Origin: an uncultured Dehalococcoidia bacterium
GTDB lineage: Bacteria > Chloroflexota > Dehalococcoidia > Tepidiformales > Tepidiformaceae
Direction of reading: 5' to 3'
NCBI GenBank assembly: GCA_938015525.1
Contig: CALLPC010000004.1
Coordinates: 26,382 to 90,381 of the forward strand
Length of the DNA stretch: 64,000 bases
Shown here: one piece after another, positions 42,005 to 50,517 of the stretch
How the letters are laid out: each line of letters opens with the position of its first letter
Position numbering within the stretch: position 1 is the first letter of the stretch
Program-made: the position numbers and the translations under genes
Notes under the pieces: generated by a model
Seen by the model: only the letters and a program-made list of their open reading frames with translations
Told to the model about the DNA's origin: nothing
The model's database searches: none

Positions 42005-42883
42005 ATGCCGTACGCACCTTCGAACGGGATTACGCTGTACTACGAGACGCACGGGGACCCGGGCGGCCGGCCGCTCCTGCTGGTGATGGGGCTGGGGGCG
42101 CAGCTGACGCTCTGGGAGCCGGGGTTCTGCGAGCTGCTGGCGCGGGAGGGGTTCTACGTCATCCGGTTCGACAACCGGGACGTTGGGCTTTCGACGAAGG
42201 TCGAGGGCGGGCCCGAGCCGGACCTGGCGAAGGCGATGGCCGGGGACCACTCGACGGCTTCCTACACGCTCTGGGACATGGCGGACGATGCGGTGGGGCT
42301 GCTCGACCACCTGGGGATCGAACGGGCGCACATTGCGGGGGCCTCGATGGGCGGGATGATCGTGCAGTGCATGGCAATCCGGCATCCGGGGCGGGTGCGG
42401 TCGATGACGTCGATCATGTCGACGACGGGGAACCCGGACGTGGGGCAGCCGGAGCCGGCGGCGATGGCGGCGCTCCTGGCGCCGCCGCCGACGACGCGGG
42501 AGGGGGCGATCGCGCAGGGGCTCGCGACGTGGAAGACGATCGGGTCGCCCGGGTATCCGCCGGACGAGGACGAGCTGCGGCAGCGGCTTGCGGCGGACTA
42601 CGACCGGTGTTTCTTCCCGAAAGGCACAGCACGGCAGCTGGTCGCGATCCTGGCGACGGGCGACCGAACGGAGGCGCTGCGCGGTGTGCGTGTACCGACG
42701 CTCGTCATCCATGGGGAGGCTGACCCGCTCGTCACCCCGAGCGGCGGGGAGGCGACGGCGGCGGCAGTCCCGGGCGCGCGGCTGCTGACGTTCCCGGGGA
42801 TGGGGCATGACCTGCCGCGGGCGCTCTGGCCGGAGTTCGCGCGGGCGATGGCGGCGGTAGCACGGGAGGCGGACGGGGGCTGA
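42005..42883 (+). CDS. Alpha/beta hydrolase
   Basis: A 292-residue soluble hydrolase. The oxyanion strand is LLLVMGLGAQLTLWEPGF, the nucleophile elbow is AGASMGGMIVQ (Ser), then the acidic residue in HGEADPLV and His in PGMGHDLP. The pattern is close to TAP/aclacinomycin-methylesterase (RdmC) type esterases. The substrate is unknown. Start chosen at 42005 because a -10-like TATGAT overlaps the two upstream ATGs. The metallo-hydrolase gene follows after 33 bases and has an AAGGAGGA site, so they likely form an operon. Confidence 0.85.
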   Translation: MPYAPSNGITLYYETHGDPGGRPLLLVMGLGAQLTLWEPGFCELLAREGFYVIRFDNRDVGLSTKVEGGPEPDLAKAMAGDHSTASYTLWDMADDAVGLLDHLGIERAHIAGASMGGMIVQCMAIRHPGRVRSMTSIMSTTGNPDVGQPEPAAMAALLAPPPTTREGAIAQGLATWKTIGSPGYPPDEDELRQRLAADYDRCFFPKGTARQLVAILATGDRTEALRGVRVPTLVIHGEADPLVTPSGGEATAAAVPGARLLTFPGMGHDLPRALWPEFARAMAAVAREADGG

Positions 42884-42916
42884 GGGGCGCGAGGCTGCCT
42901 GGGAAGGAGGACAGCG

Positions 42917-43561
42917 ATGGAACGGATTCGGGACGGGGACCTGGAGATTCTCATCGGCGGGCCGACGGGGTTCGGGAACAACGTCTACGTGGTGGTGGAC
43001 CGGACGACGGGCGAGGCGGCATTTATCGATGCCCCGGGGGAGCCGGCCGCGAACATCGAGGTGGCGGAGGCGGCGGGGGTGCGGCCGACGCGGATCTTCC
43101 TGACGCACGGGCACTTCGACCATACGCCGGCGATCGAGGTGCTGAAGGCGACGTACGGGGCGAAGCTGTACGCCGACCCGAACGAGCCGGGGCTGAAGGA
43201 GGGCCAGCTCGACGTGCCGGTTCGGCACGGGGAGGAGCTGGAGGTGGGGAACCTGCGCTTCCGGGTGCTGAGCGTGCCGGGGCATACGCCGGCGAGCACG
43301 GCGTACCTGTGCGGGAGGAGCGTCTTCGTGGGCGATACGCTATTCCCGGGCGGACCGGGACGTTCGAAGGACAACGCGGCGCTGCGGCAGGAGATTGCGT
43401 CGATCGAACGGGAGCTGTATACGCTGCCGGACGAGACGGTGGTGTACCCGGGCCACGGGCCGCGGACGACGATCGGGGAGAGCAGGCGGGAGTACGCGGT
43501 GTTCGCGAGCCGTGAGCATGCGCCGGACCTGTGCGGGGATGTGACGTGGCTGAACTCGTAG
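42917..43561 (+). CDS. Metallo-beta-lactamase-fold hydrolase
   Basis: A 214-residue binuclear zinc hydrolase of the glyoxalase II-like type. The metal site is LTHGHFDHTPAI, followed by VPGHTPAS, VGDTLFPGGPGRSKDN and YPGHGPRTTIG. The short C-terminus ends ASREHAPDLCGDVTWLNS. Likely thioester or lactone hydrolysis. AAGGAGGACAGCG precedes the ATG. The 3' end overlaps the next gene. Confidence 0.87.
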   Translation: MERIRDGDLEILIGGPTGFGNNVYVVVDRTTGEAAFIDAPGEPAANIEVAEAAGVRPTRIFLTHGHFDHTPAIEVLKATYGAKLYADPNEPGLKEGQLDVPVRHGEELEVGNLRFRVLSVPGHTPASTAYLCGRSVFVGDTLFPGGPGRSKDNAALRQEIASIERELYTLPDETVVYPGHGPRTTIGESRREYAVFASREHAPDLCGDVTWLNS

Positions 43562-43947
43562 GGCCGCCGGCGGGGTGGTGGGCGGAGCGGCTGGGGGAGC
43601 CGCGGACGGTGGTGCTCGGGACGGTGGGGCCGGGGAATCGGCCGCACGCGGCGGCGGTGTGGTATCTCTGGCGCGGCGGGGAGGTGCTGGTGGTGACGGG
43701 GCGGGGTTCGCAGAAGCACCGGAACGCGGAGCGGAGCGGGCGGGCATCGGTGACGTGGCTGGACGACTGGCGGTATTTGGTTGCGGAGGGGCCGGTGACG
43801 GTGGAGCCGCTCCGCCGGGAGGAGCGGTATGCGCTCTGGGAGCAGTACCGGGGGCCGGAGGCGGCAGCCCGGGAAACGGCGAGCGATGCGCACGAGGAGA
43901 TGGTGCTGCTGCGGCTGCGGCCGGAGCGGTGGTGGGGGCAGTGGTGA
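43546..43947 (+). CDS. Pyridoxamine 5'-phosphate oxidase-like flavin-binding protein
   Basis: A 133-residue split-barrel protein. VVLGTVGPGNRPHAAAVWYLWRGGEVLVVTGRGSQKHRNAERSGRAS matches the PNPOx-like family that binds FMN or coenzyme F420. Given an F420-type LLM enzyme in the window an F420 role is possible. The start is uncertain: GTG 43546 is used, GTG 43531 is also in frame. Both overlap the end of the metallo-hydrolase gene. Confidence 0.78.
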   Translation: MAELVGPPAGWWAERLGEPRTVVLGTVGPGNRPHAAAVWYLWRGGEVLVVTGRGSQKHRNAERSGRASVTWLDDWRYLVAEGPVTVEPLRREERYALWEQYRGPEAAARETASDAHEEMVLLRLRPERWWGQW

Positions 43948-43977
43948 CGGCGGCTTCTCCATTCGGGTGGCCGGGCG

Positions 43978-43991
43978 TACCCTAGCGAGCC
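43978..43991 (+). promoter_or_regulatory. Leaderless-type -10 (TACCCT, 8 nt from ATG)
   Basis: TACCCT at 43978-43983 is followed by eight bases and the fabI ATG at 43992. Confidence 0.4.
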
Positions 43992-44777
43992 ATGGGCAAG
44001 CTCGACGGCAAAACAGCGCTGATTTTCGGTGTCGCGAACGAGAGGTCGATCGCGTGGGGTATTGCGCAGGCGTTCCACCGGGAGGGTGCGCGGCTGGCGT
44101 TTTCGTACGCGGCAGAGAACCTGGAGCGGCGGGTGCGGCCGCTGGCGGAGAGCGTAGGGTCGGAGTTCATCGAACTGTGCGACGTGACGAAGGACGAGGA
44201 CATCGCGCGGGTGTTCGCGGCGGCGCGGGAGCGGCTGGGGACGATCGACGTGCTGGTGCACGCGATTGCCTTTGCGAATCGGGAGGACCTCGCAGGGCGG
44301 TTCGTGGACACTTCGCGGGCGGGGTTCCTGCTGGCGCACGATGTGTCCGTGTATTCGCTCGTGGCGCTGGCCCGGGCGGCGCGTCCGCTGATGCCGAACG
44401 GCGGGAGCATCATCACGCTGACGTACTACGGGTCGCAAAAGGTGGCGCCGAAGTACAACGTGATGGGGGTGGCGAAAGCAGCGCTGGAGGCGACGGTGCG
44501 GTACCTGGCGTGGGACCTGGGGCCGGAGGGGATCCGGGTGAACGCGATCAGTGCGGGGCCGATCCGGACGCTGGCGGCGAGCGGGATTTCGGGGTTCCGG
44601 GATTACCTGAAGGCGTTCGCGGACATCGCGCCGCTGCACCGGAACGTGACGATCGAGCAGGTTGGGGAGGCGGCGGTGTTCCTCGGGAGCGAGATGTCGA
44701 GCGGGACGACGGGGGACATCCTGTACGTGGACAGCGGCTACAACATCATGGGGCTGGTGGCGGAGACGCGGGAGTAG
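43992..44777 (+). CDS. fabI: Enoyl-[acyl-carrier-protein] reductase (NADH)
   Basis: Last step of fatty-acid elongation: NADH reduction of trans-2-enoyl-ACP. A 261-residue divergent SDR with [16 protein letters not shown] (FabI-type cofactor loop), [12 protein letters not shown] and the catalytic Tyr-x6-Lys of [27 protein letters not shown] and [19 protein letters not shown] at the end are typical FabI. Sensitivity to triclosan-type inhibitors would be expected. It begins a run of three same-strand genes. No other fab gene is adjacent. Confidence 0.95.
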   Translation: MGKLDGKTALIFGVANERSIAWGIAQAFHREGARLAFSYAAENLERRVRPLAESVGSEFIELCDVTKDEDIARVFAAARERLGTIDVLVHAIAFANREDLAGRFVDTSRAGFLLAHDVSVYSLVALARAARPLMPNGGSIITLTYYGSQKVAPKYNVMGVAKAALEATVRYLAWDLGPEGIRVNAISAGPIRTLAASGISGFRDYLKAFADIAPLHRNVTIEQVGEAAVFLGSEMSSGTTGDILYVDSGYNIMGLVAETRE

Positions 44778-44782
44778 CGGCG

Positions 44783-45286
44783 GTGGACGGGACGGGGTTC
44801 CGTATCGTCCCGTACGCACGGGAACGGCACGGGGATGGGCCATGGCGGGTGGTGGCGCGGGTGTTTGCGGAGTACGGGTTTCCGTTTGCGGAGGCGGGGT
44901 ACGACGCGGACGTGCGCTGGCCGGAGCGGCATTACCGGGCGGGGTGGTTCCTGGTTGCGGAGGGGCCGGGCGGCGAGGCGGTGGGCTGTGTGGGGCTTTC
45001 GGACGAGGGCGGCGGGGAGTTCGAGCTGCATCGGCTGTACGTGCTGCCGGAGGTGCGGGGCCGGGGGCTGGGAACGGCGCTGACGGAGGAGGCAACCCGG
45101 CTGGCGCGCGAGGCCGGGGCGCGGCGGCTGGTGCTGTTCAGCGATATCGCGTTCGAGCGGGCGCACCGGCTGTACGAGCGGTGCGGCTTCCGGCGGAACC
45201 GGTTCCGGTATGCGCCGGACCCGTGGCGGAGCCGGGAGTGGGGGTTCGTGCGGGAGTTCGACGATCGCTGCGAGGAGGGACGGTGA
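44783..45286 (+). CDS. GNAT-family N-acetyltransferase
   Basis: A 167-residue acetyltransferase. The acetyl-CoA loop is VRGRGLGTALTEEATRLAREAG preceded by FELHRLYVLPE, and the final motif has RAHRLYERCGFRRN. GTG 44783 lies 5 bases after the fabI stop. It is coupled to the next small gene by TGATG. The substrate is not known. Confidence 0.83.
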   Translation: MDGTGFRIVPYARERHGDGPWRVVARVFAEYGFPFAEAGYDADVRWPERHYRAGWFLVAEGPGGEAVGCVGLSDEGGGEFELHRLYVLPEVRGRGLGTALTEEATRLAREAGARRLVLFSDIAFERAHRLYERCGFRRNRFRYAPDPWRSREWGFVREFDDRCEEGR

Positions 45287-45474
45287 TGGCGCGGATGCGG
45301 TGTTTATGGTGCATGGAGCCGCCGTACGAGGAGGTGGCGGTGCTGAAGTGGCGGGGCGAGGAACGGGAGCGGCTGACCATCCACCTCTGCCGGAAGCACC
45401 TGGCACGGCTGAGGGAGGCGGGGCCGGCCGGGCGGGAGTACAGGGGGTGGTGGTACAAGGAAGGGTGGTGGTAG
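45286..45474 (+). CDS. 62-residue putative zinc-binding protein
   Basis: Small gene whose ATG overlaps the stop of the acetyltransferase (TGATG). The protein has CLWC near residues 6-9 and HLCRKH near 33-38, a Cys2-His/Cys-type arrangement that could bind zinc. It ends in a Trp/Tyr-rich tail (YRGWWYKEGWW). No family was recognised. The hairpin at 45478 starts 4 bases after the stop. Confidence 0.6.
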   Translation: MARMRCLWCMEPPYEEVAVLKWRGEERERLTIHLCRKHLARLREAGPAGREYRGWWYKEGWW

Positions 45475-45477
45475 GGA

Positions 45478-45505
45478 GCGGCGCCCGCGGGGGCCGGGGC
45501 GCCGC
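45478..45505. terminator. Hairpin between convergent genes
   Basis: Perfect 8-bp arms GCGGCGCC (45478-45485) and GGCGCCGC (45498-45505), loop 12 bases. It lies between the stop at 45474 and the LLM gene end at 45521, and could end transcription from both sides. There is no U-tract. Confidence 0.45.
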
Positions 45506-45520
45506 TCGCGGGCCTCGCGG

Positions 45521-46453
45521 CTAGCGGAAGTGGGGGAGGACCGTCTCGGCGAAGAGACGGGCCGGTTCGCGGGTGTCGCGGCCGAAGAATTCGATGATGA
45601 ACATGGTGCAGCCGAGGTCGAGGTGGCGCTGGAGCTGTTCGCGGACGCGGGCGGGGCTGCCGGCGATGGCGAGGGGGCCGGTAGGGTCGCCCATGTGGCC
45701 GCCGAAGATTTTCTTCGCGGTTTCGACCATGGGGCCGGCGGCGGCCTCGTCGGGGGCGATGATGACGAGGCACTGCTGGCTGATGGTAATGGTGGCGGGG
45801 TCGCGGCCGACGGCGCGGCAGTGCTCGCGGAGGACGTCGATTTTGTGGGGGAGGGCGTGGTGGTGGGCAGCGAGGTTGTTCCAGGTGGCGGCGTGGCGGG
45901 CGGCGATGCGGAGGAGGACCTTTTCGCCGGCGCCGCCGACGAGGATGGGCGGCCGGCGGAGGGGTTTGGGTTCGCAGACGAGGTCGCGGACGTTGACGAA
46001 CTCGCCCTGCATGGTAACGGCGGGTTCGGTCCACATCCTTTCGAGGAGCTGGATGGTTTCGCGGAGCTGGCGCATGCGGGCACCGATGGGCGGGAAGGGG
46101 ACGCCGAAGTCGGTGAATTCGCGGGGCATCCAGCCGGCGCCGAGGCCGGGGATGACGCGGCCGCCGGCGATGTTGTCGACGGTGGCGATGACTTTGCCGA
46201 GCTGGGCGGGGTTGCGCATGCCTGCGGGGGTGACGAGGGTGCCGAGTTCGACGCGTTCGGTGATGGCGGCGACGGCGCTGAGGAGGGACCAGGCTTCGAG
46301 GATGGGAATCTGGGGCGACTGGGGGCCGTAGAGGTGGTCGCAGACCCAGAGGGAATCGAAGCCCATGGCTTCGAACTCGATGGCGCTGGCTTTGGCTTCC
46401 TGCCAGGTGCGCTTGATCTGGGGGATGGTGACGCCGAAGTGGGGGGAGGGCAT
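45521..46453 (-). CDS. LLM-class (F420-dependent type) oxidoreductase
   Basis: A 310-residue luciferase-like TIM-barrel protein. GFDSLWVCDHLYGP, AITERVELGTLVTPAGMRNPAQLGKVIATVDNIAGGRVIPGLGAGW and RPPILVGGAGEKVLLRIAARHA are the usual motifs of F420-dependent LLM enzymes (mycobacterial-type). The FMN alternative cannot be ruled out. No F420 biosynthesis gene is in the window. It starts 27 or more bases after a TAGCCT hexamer and converges on the 62-residue protein gene. Confidence 0.88.
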   Translation of the reverse strand: MPSPHFGVTIPQIKRTWQEAKASAIEFEAMGFDSLWVCDHLYGPQSPQIPILEAWSLLSAVAAITERVELGTLVTPAGMRNPAQLGKVIATVDNIAGGRVIPGLGAGWMPREFTDFGVPFPPIGARMRQLRETIQLLERMWTEPAVTMQGEFVNVRDLVCEPKPLRRPPILVGGAGEKVLLRIAARHAATWNNLAAHHHALPHKIDVLREHCRAVGRDPATITISQQCLVIIAPDEAAAGPMVETAKKIFGGHMGDPTGPLAIAGSPARVREQLQRHLDLGCTMFIIEFFGRDTREPARLFAETVLPHFR

Positions 46454-46522
46454 GGGGCGGCTCCGGTGCGCTGGGTGTGGGGAACAGGCTAGCGGGAGCC
46501 GGGGCGCTGCGCGAGGGGAGGT

Positions 46523-49500
46523 TCAGCGGATGACGAAGTAGCGGGCAGCGGGGTGGTGGACGATGAGGGCGGCGGTGGTTTGCTCGGGGTGCCACTGGAA
46601 GGTTTCGGAGAGCTCGACGCCGATGCGCTCGGGGCGGAGGAGGGCGGCGATCTTCGTTTGCTCTTCGAGGTCGGGGCAGGCGGGGTAGCCGAAGCTGTAG
46701 CGGCAGCCCTGGTAGCCGAGGGCGAAGAGTTTGCGGATATCGGCGGCGTCTTTGCCGGCGATGCCGAGCTCTTCGCGGATGCGCTTGTGCCAGAACTCGG
46801 CGAGGGCCTCGGCGGTTTCGACGGAGAAGCCGTGCCAGTGGAGGTAGTCGCGGTATTCGTTGGCTTCGAAGAGCCGGTGGGCGAATTCGCTGGCGCGGGG
46901 CCCGACGGTGACGAGGGAGATGGCGACGACATCGTGGCGGGGGCCGGCGGGGTCGGCGGCGACTTCTTCGACGGAGCGGAAGAAGTCGGCGATGCAGAGG
47001 CGGCGGCCGGAGGGCTGGCGGGGGAAGTGGAAGCGGACGGGTTCGCCGGCGGGTTCGCCGGCTTCGAGGGCGGGCCAGACGATGAGGTCGTTCTTCTCGG
47101 CGAGGGCAGGGAAGTAGCCGTAGACGACGGCGGGGATGAGGAGCTGCTCGGTGATGGCGCGTTCCTGCCAGCGGCGGAAGATGGGGCGGACCTCGTCTTC
47201 GATGAAGCGGGCGTAGTCCTCTTCGCTGCGTTCGCCGCGCTGGTACTGCCACTGGCCGCGGAAGAGGGCGACTTCGTTGATATAGGGGTAGACCTCGCGG
47301 AGGGGGATGCCGCGGACGACGCGGGAGCCCCAGAAGGGGGGTGTGGGGATGGGGACGCCGCGTTCGACATCCGAAGGGGCGTAGTCGGAGGCGGAGGGGG
47401 CGGCGGCAGCGGCGGGGTCGGCGACGGGGTCGTAGCCGGAGTCCTGGGCGGGGAGCTCGCGGCCGCCGCGGTTGAGGTCGGGGAGGGGTTTGCCTTCGCG
47501 GAGGGCGGGGATGATCCGGTCGAGGGTGGCGAGGCCTTCGAAGGCGTCCTGGGCGTAGTAGACGTGGCCTTTGTAGACCTGGCGAAGCTCTTCTTCGACG
47601 TATTTCCGGGTGAGGGCGGCGCCGCCGAGGATGACGGGGTAGTGGAAGAGCTCGCGGGCGTTGAGCTCTTCGAGGTCTTCACGCATGACGACGGTGCTCT
47701 TGACGAGGAGGCCGGAGAGGCCGATGACGTCGGCCTGCACCTCCTGGGCCTTTTCGATGATGGTGCTGATGGGCTGTTTGATGCCGAGGTTGTAGGTGGT
47801 GTAGCCGTTATTGGTGAGGATGATATCGACGAGGTTTTTGCCGATGTCGTGGACGTCGCCGCGGACGGTGGCGAGGACGATTTTGCCCTTCGACTGGCCT
47901 TCGATGCGGGGCATGTGGGGTTCGAGGTAGGCGACGGCGGCCTTCATGGTCTCGGCGGACTGGAGGACGAAGGGGAGCTGCATCTTGCCGGCGCCGAAGA
48001 GGTCGCCGACTTCGCGCATACCGGAGAGGAGGTATTCGTTGATGATGGTGAGGGGGTCGTAGCGGGCGAGGGCTTCGTCGAGGTCGTCGTGGAGGCCGCG
48101 GCGGTCGCCGTCGATGATGCGGCGGCGGAGGCGCTCTTCGACGGGGAGGCGGGCGGCCGAGGCCGCGGCGGCGGGTTTTTCGTGCTCTGCCGTTTCGAAG
48201 AGGGAGATGAAGCGGGTGAGGGGGTCGTAGCCTTCGCGGCGGCGGTCGTAGATGAGGTCGAGGGCGGCCTGGAGCTGGTCCGCGGGGATGCGGGCGATGG
48301 GGAGGATTTGCCTGGCGTTGACGATGGCGGCATCGAGGCCGTGCTGGATGGCTTCGTGGAGGAAGACGGAGTTGAGGACGCGGCGGGCGGCGGGTTTGAG
48401 GCCGAAGGAGCAGTTGGAGACGCCGAGGATGGTGTGGACGCCGGGGAGCTCTTGTTTGACGCGGCGGATGGCCTCGAGGGTTTCGATGGCGTCGCGGCGG
48501 AGCTCTTCCTGGCCGCTGGTCATGGGGAAGGTGAGGCAGTCGAAGAGGAGGTCGCCGGGCTCCATGCCGTAGCGCTCGACGGCGATGTCGTAGATGCGGT
48601 GCGCGACGCGGAGTTTCCAATCGGCGGTGCGGGCCTGGCCTTCTTCGTCGATGGTGAGGGCGACGGCGGCGGCTCCGTGCGCTTTGATGAGGGGGAGGAG
48701 GCGGGTGATTTTCCGTTCGCCGTCTTCGAGGTTGATGGAGTTGACGATGGGGCGGCCGCCGTAGAGTTTGAGGGCGGTTTCGATGACGGGGACTTCGGTG
48801 CTGTCGAAGACGAGGGGGACGGCGACCTGGGTGCGGAAGGCGGAGATGACCCGGGCCATATCGGCGGTGCCGTCGCGGCCGACGTAATCGACCATGACGT
48901 CGATGACGTGGGCGCCTTCGGCGGCCTGTTCGCGGGCGAGGGCGACCATGCCGTCGATGTCTTCGGCGAGGAGGAGGTCACGGAAGGCGCGGGAGCCGGT
49001 GGCGTTGGTGCGTTCGCCGACGACGAGGAAGGAGGTCTCCTGCTGGAAGGGGACGGCGGTGTAGAGGGAAGCGGCGGCGGGGACGTAGCGGGTGGGGCGC
49101 TCTTTCGGGCGGGGCCGGCCGATGCGGCGGATGGCCTCGGCGAACATGGCAGGGGTGGTACCGCAGCAGCCGGCGACGATGGAGGTGCCGAATTCGTTCA
49201 CGAAGATGTCGTGGTAGCGGGCGAACTCTTCGGGCGAGAGGGTGTAGCAGGCGCGGCCGTCTTTGACCTCGGGAAGGCCGGCATTGGGGCCGATGAAGAC
49301 GGGCCGGCGGGAGTGCCTGGCGAGGTAGCGGACGTGTTCGACCATCTGCTCGGGGCCGGTGGCGCAGTTGATGCCGATGATGTCGACGACGTCGAGGGGT
49401 TCGAGCGTGGCGAGGGCAGCGGCGATGTCGGAACCGAGCAGCATGGTGCCGGTGCTTTCGATGGTCACCGAGGCGATGACGGGGACACGGCGGCCGGTGA

Positions 49501-50062
49501 TGGCCATGGCGTCTTCGGCGGCGGCGAGGGCGGCCTTCGTCTGGAGGAGGTCCTGGCAGGTTTCGATTTTGAGGACGTCGATGCCGCCTTCGAGGAGGCC
49601 GATGCACTGCTCGCGCCAGCCCTCGCGGATTTCGTCGTAGGTGATGTGGCCGAGGGAGGGGAGGCGGGTGCCGGGGCCGATGGTGCCGAAGCTGTAGCGG
49701 GGCCAGTCGGGGGTGGCGTAGCGGTCGCGGACGCGGCCGATGACCTGGGCGGCGATGCGGTTGAGCTCGCGCGTGCGGTCGGCGAGGCCGAATTCGGCCA
49801 GGACGACGGGGTTGGCGCCGAAGGAGCAGCTATCGACGGCGTCGACGCCGACCTCGTAGAAGGAGGCGTAGATGCGTTCGAGGATGCCGGGGTTGGCGAT
49901 GTTGAGCCATTCGGGGCAGCCGTCGTGGGCTTCACCGTCGGGGGCGACGTAGGCCTCGGGGCCGAGGTTGAGGGCGAGCAGGCTGGAGCCGATGGGACCG
50001 GCGGCGTAGAGCACCTGGTCCCGCAGGCGGTTGAGCAGCGGGAGGTCGCGCGGCCTGTACAT
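46523..50062 (-). CDS. metH: Cobalamin-dependent methionine synthase
   Basis: Moves a methyl group from methyltetrahydrofolate to homocysteine through cobalamin. A full four-module protein of 1179 residues. About 1-320 is the homocysteine domain (zinc Cys233, Cys299, Cys300 in AGCCGTTP), about 345-615 the pterin domain (VVGERTNATG), about 645-725 the B12 cap, then the B12-binding domain with VHDIGKN and axial His738. The C-terminal SAM activation domain follows, with GYPACPDLEEQ and LSETFQWHPEQTT. There is room for only a few untranslated bases upstream, so no cobalamin riboswitch precedes it. It is divergent from the DUF983 gene. Confidence 0.96.
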   Translation of the reverse strand: MYRPRDLPLLNRLRDQVLYAAGPIGSSLLALNLGPEAYVAPDGEAHDGCPEWLNIANPGILERIYASFYEVGVDAVDSCSFGANPVVLAEFGLADRTRELNRIAAQVIGRVRDRYATPDWPRYSFGTIGPGTRLPSLGHITYDEIREGWREQCIGLLEGGIDVLKIETCQDLLQTKAALAAAEDAMAITGRRVPVIASVTIESTGTMLLGSDIAAALATLEPLDVVDIIGINCATGPEQMVEHVRYLARHSRRPVFIGPNAGLPEVKDGRACYTLSPEEFARYHDIFVNEFGTSIVAGCCGTTPAMFAEAIRRIGRPRPKERPTRYVPAAASLYTAVPFQQETSFLVVGERTNATGSRAFRDLLLAEDIDGMVALAREQAAEGAHVIDVMVDYVGRDGTADMARVISAFRTQVAVPLVFDSTEVPVIETALKLYGGRPIVNSINLEDGERKITRLLPLIKAHGAAAVALTIDEEGQARTADWKLRVAHRIYDIAVERYGMEPGDLLFDCLTFPMTSGQEELRRDAIETLEAIRRVKQELPGVHTILGVSNCSFGLKPAARRVLNSVFLHEAIQHGLDAAIVNARQILPIARIPADQLQAALDLIYDRRREGYDPLTRFISLFETAEHEKPAAAASAARLPVEERLRRRIIDGDRRGLHDDLDEALARYDPLTIINEYLLSGMREVGDLFGAGKMQLPFVLQSAETMKAAVAYLEPHMPRIEGQSKGKIVLATVRGDVHDIGKNLVDIILTNNGYTTYNLGIKQPISTIIEKAQEVQADVIGLSGLLVKSTVVMREDLEELNARELFHYPVILGGAALTRKYVEEELRQVYKGHVYYAQDAFEGLATLDRIIPALREGKPLPDLNRGGRELPAQDSGYDPVADPAAAAAPSASDYAPSDVERGVPIPTPPFWGSRVVRGIPLREVYPYINEVALFRGQWQYQRGERSEEDYARFIEDEVRPIFRRWQERAITEQLLIPAVVYGYFPALAEKNDLIVWPALEAGEPAGEPVRFHFPRQPSGRRLCIADFFRSVEEVAADPAGPRHDVVAISLVTVGPRASEFAHRLFEANEYRDYLHWHGFSVETAEALAEFWHKRIREELGIAGKDAADIRKLFALGYQGCRYSFGYPACPDLEEQTKIAALLRPERIGVELSETFQWHPEQTTAALIVHHPAARYFVIR

Positions 50063-50074
50063 CGGTGGAGTTCA

Positions 50075-50084
50075 AGCGTACACC
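50075..50084. promoter_or_regulatory. Back-to-back -10 hexamers for metH and DUF983
   Basis: On the minus strand TACGCT (50080-50075) lies 12 bases before the metH ATG. On the plus strand TACACC (50079-50084) lies 10 bases before GTG 50095. The two share the TA of one GTAC, so both genes would have leaders of a few bases at most. Confidence 0.35.
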
Positions 50085-50094
50085 ATGGAAGTCA

Positions 50095-50517
50095 GTGGAG
50101 AACCGGGGAGCAGCTGGCGGCGCGGCGGCGGGCAGGGGGCCCTGGCCGGCGTACGGGGTGCTGGGGCGGGTGCGCGCGACGCTGGCGATGCGCTGTCCGC
50201 GGTGCTGCCGGGGAGGGGTTTGGGCGGGGCCGTTCCGGATGCGGGCACGGTGCCCGGTCTGCGGGCTGGTATTCGAGCGGGAGCCGGGGTACTTCACCGG
50301 GGCGATGTACGCGAGCTACTTCATCGGGCTGTTCGTGACGCTGCCCGCCTGGCTGTGGCTGCTGCTGGCGGGGGCGCCGTTCGGGACGATCGCGGGGGCG
50401 GCGTTCGTGCTGGTGGGACTCGTGACGCCGGCGGCGTTCCACTATTCGCGAGTCGCCTGGATGCAGATTGACGCGTACTTCAACCCGATGACGTTCGCGG
50501 ATGATGCGGGGGAATGA
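50095..50517 (+). CDS. DUF983 family membrane protein
   Basis: About 140 residues. The family pattern is present: MRCPRCCRGG and ARCPVCGL (two zinc knuckles), FEREPGYFTGAMYASYF and two transmembrane helices. Function is unknown, although members often lie near cytochrome oxidase genes. The start is uncertain: GTG 50095 is favoured by a -10-like TACACC, while GTG 50065 would overlap the metH promoter. The stop overlaps the ATG of the next acetyltransferase (ATGA). Confidence 0.78.
   Translation: MENRGAAGGAAAGRGPWPAYGVLGRVRATLAMRCPRCCRGGVWAGPFRMRARCPVCGLVFEREPGYFTGAMYASYFIGLFVTLPAWLWLLLAGAPFGTIAGAAFVLVGLVTPAAFHYSRVAWMQIDAYFNPMTFADDAGE

Noticed and set aside
46553..50338. Open frame of about 1260 codons antisense to metH
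   Set aside because: Extreme Gly/Ala/Glu/Asp/Val composition with no domain. It mirrors the GC-rich third positions of metH, which has full family motifs.
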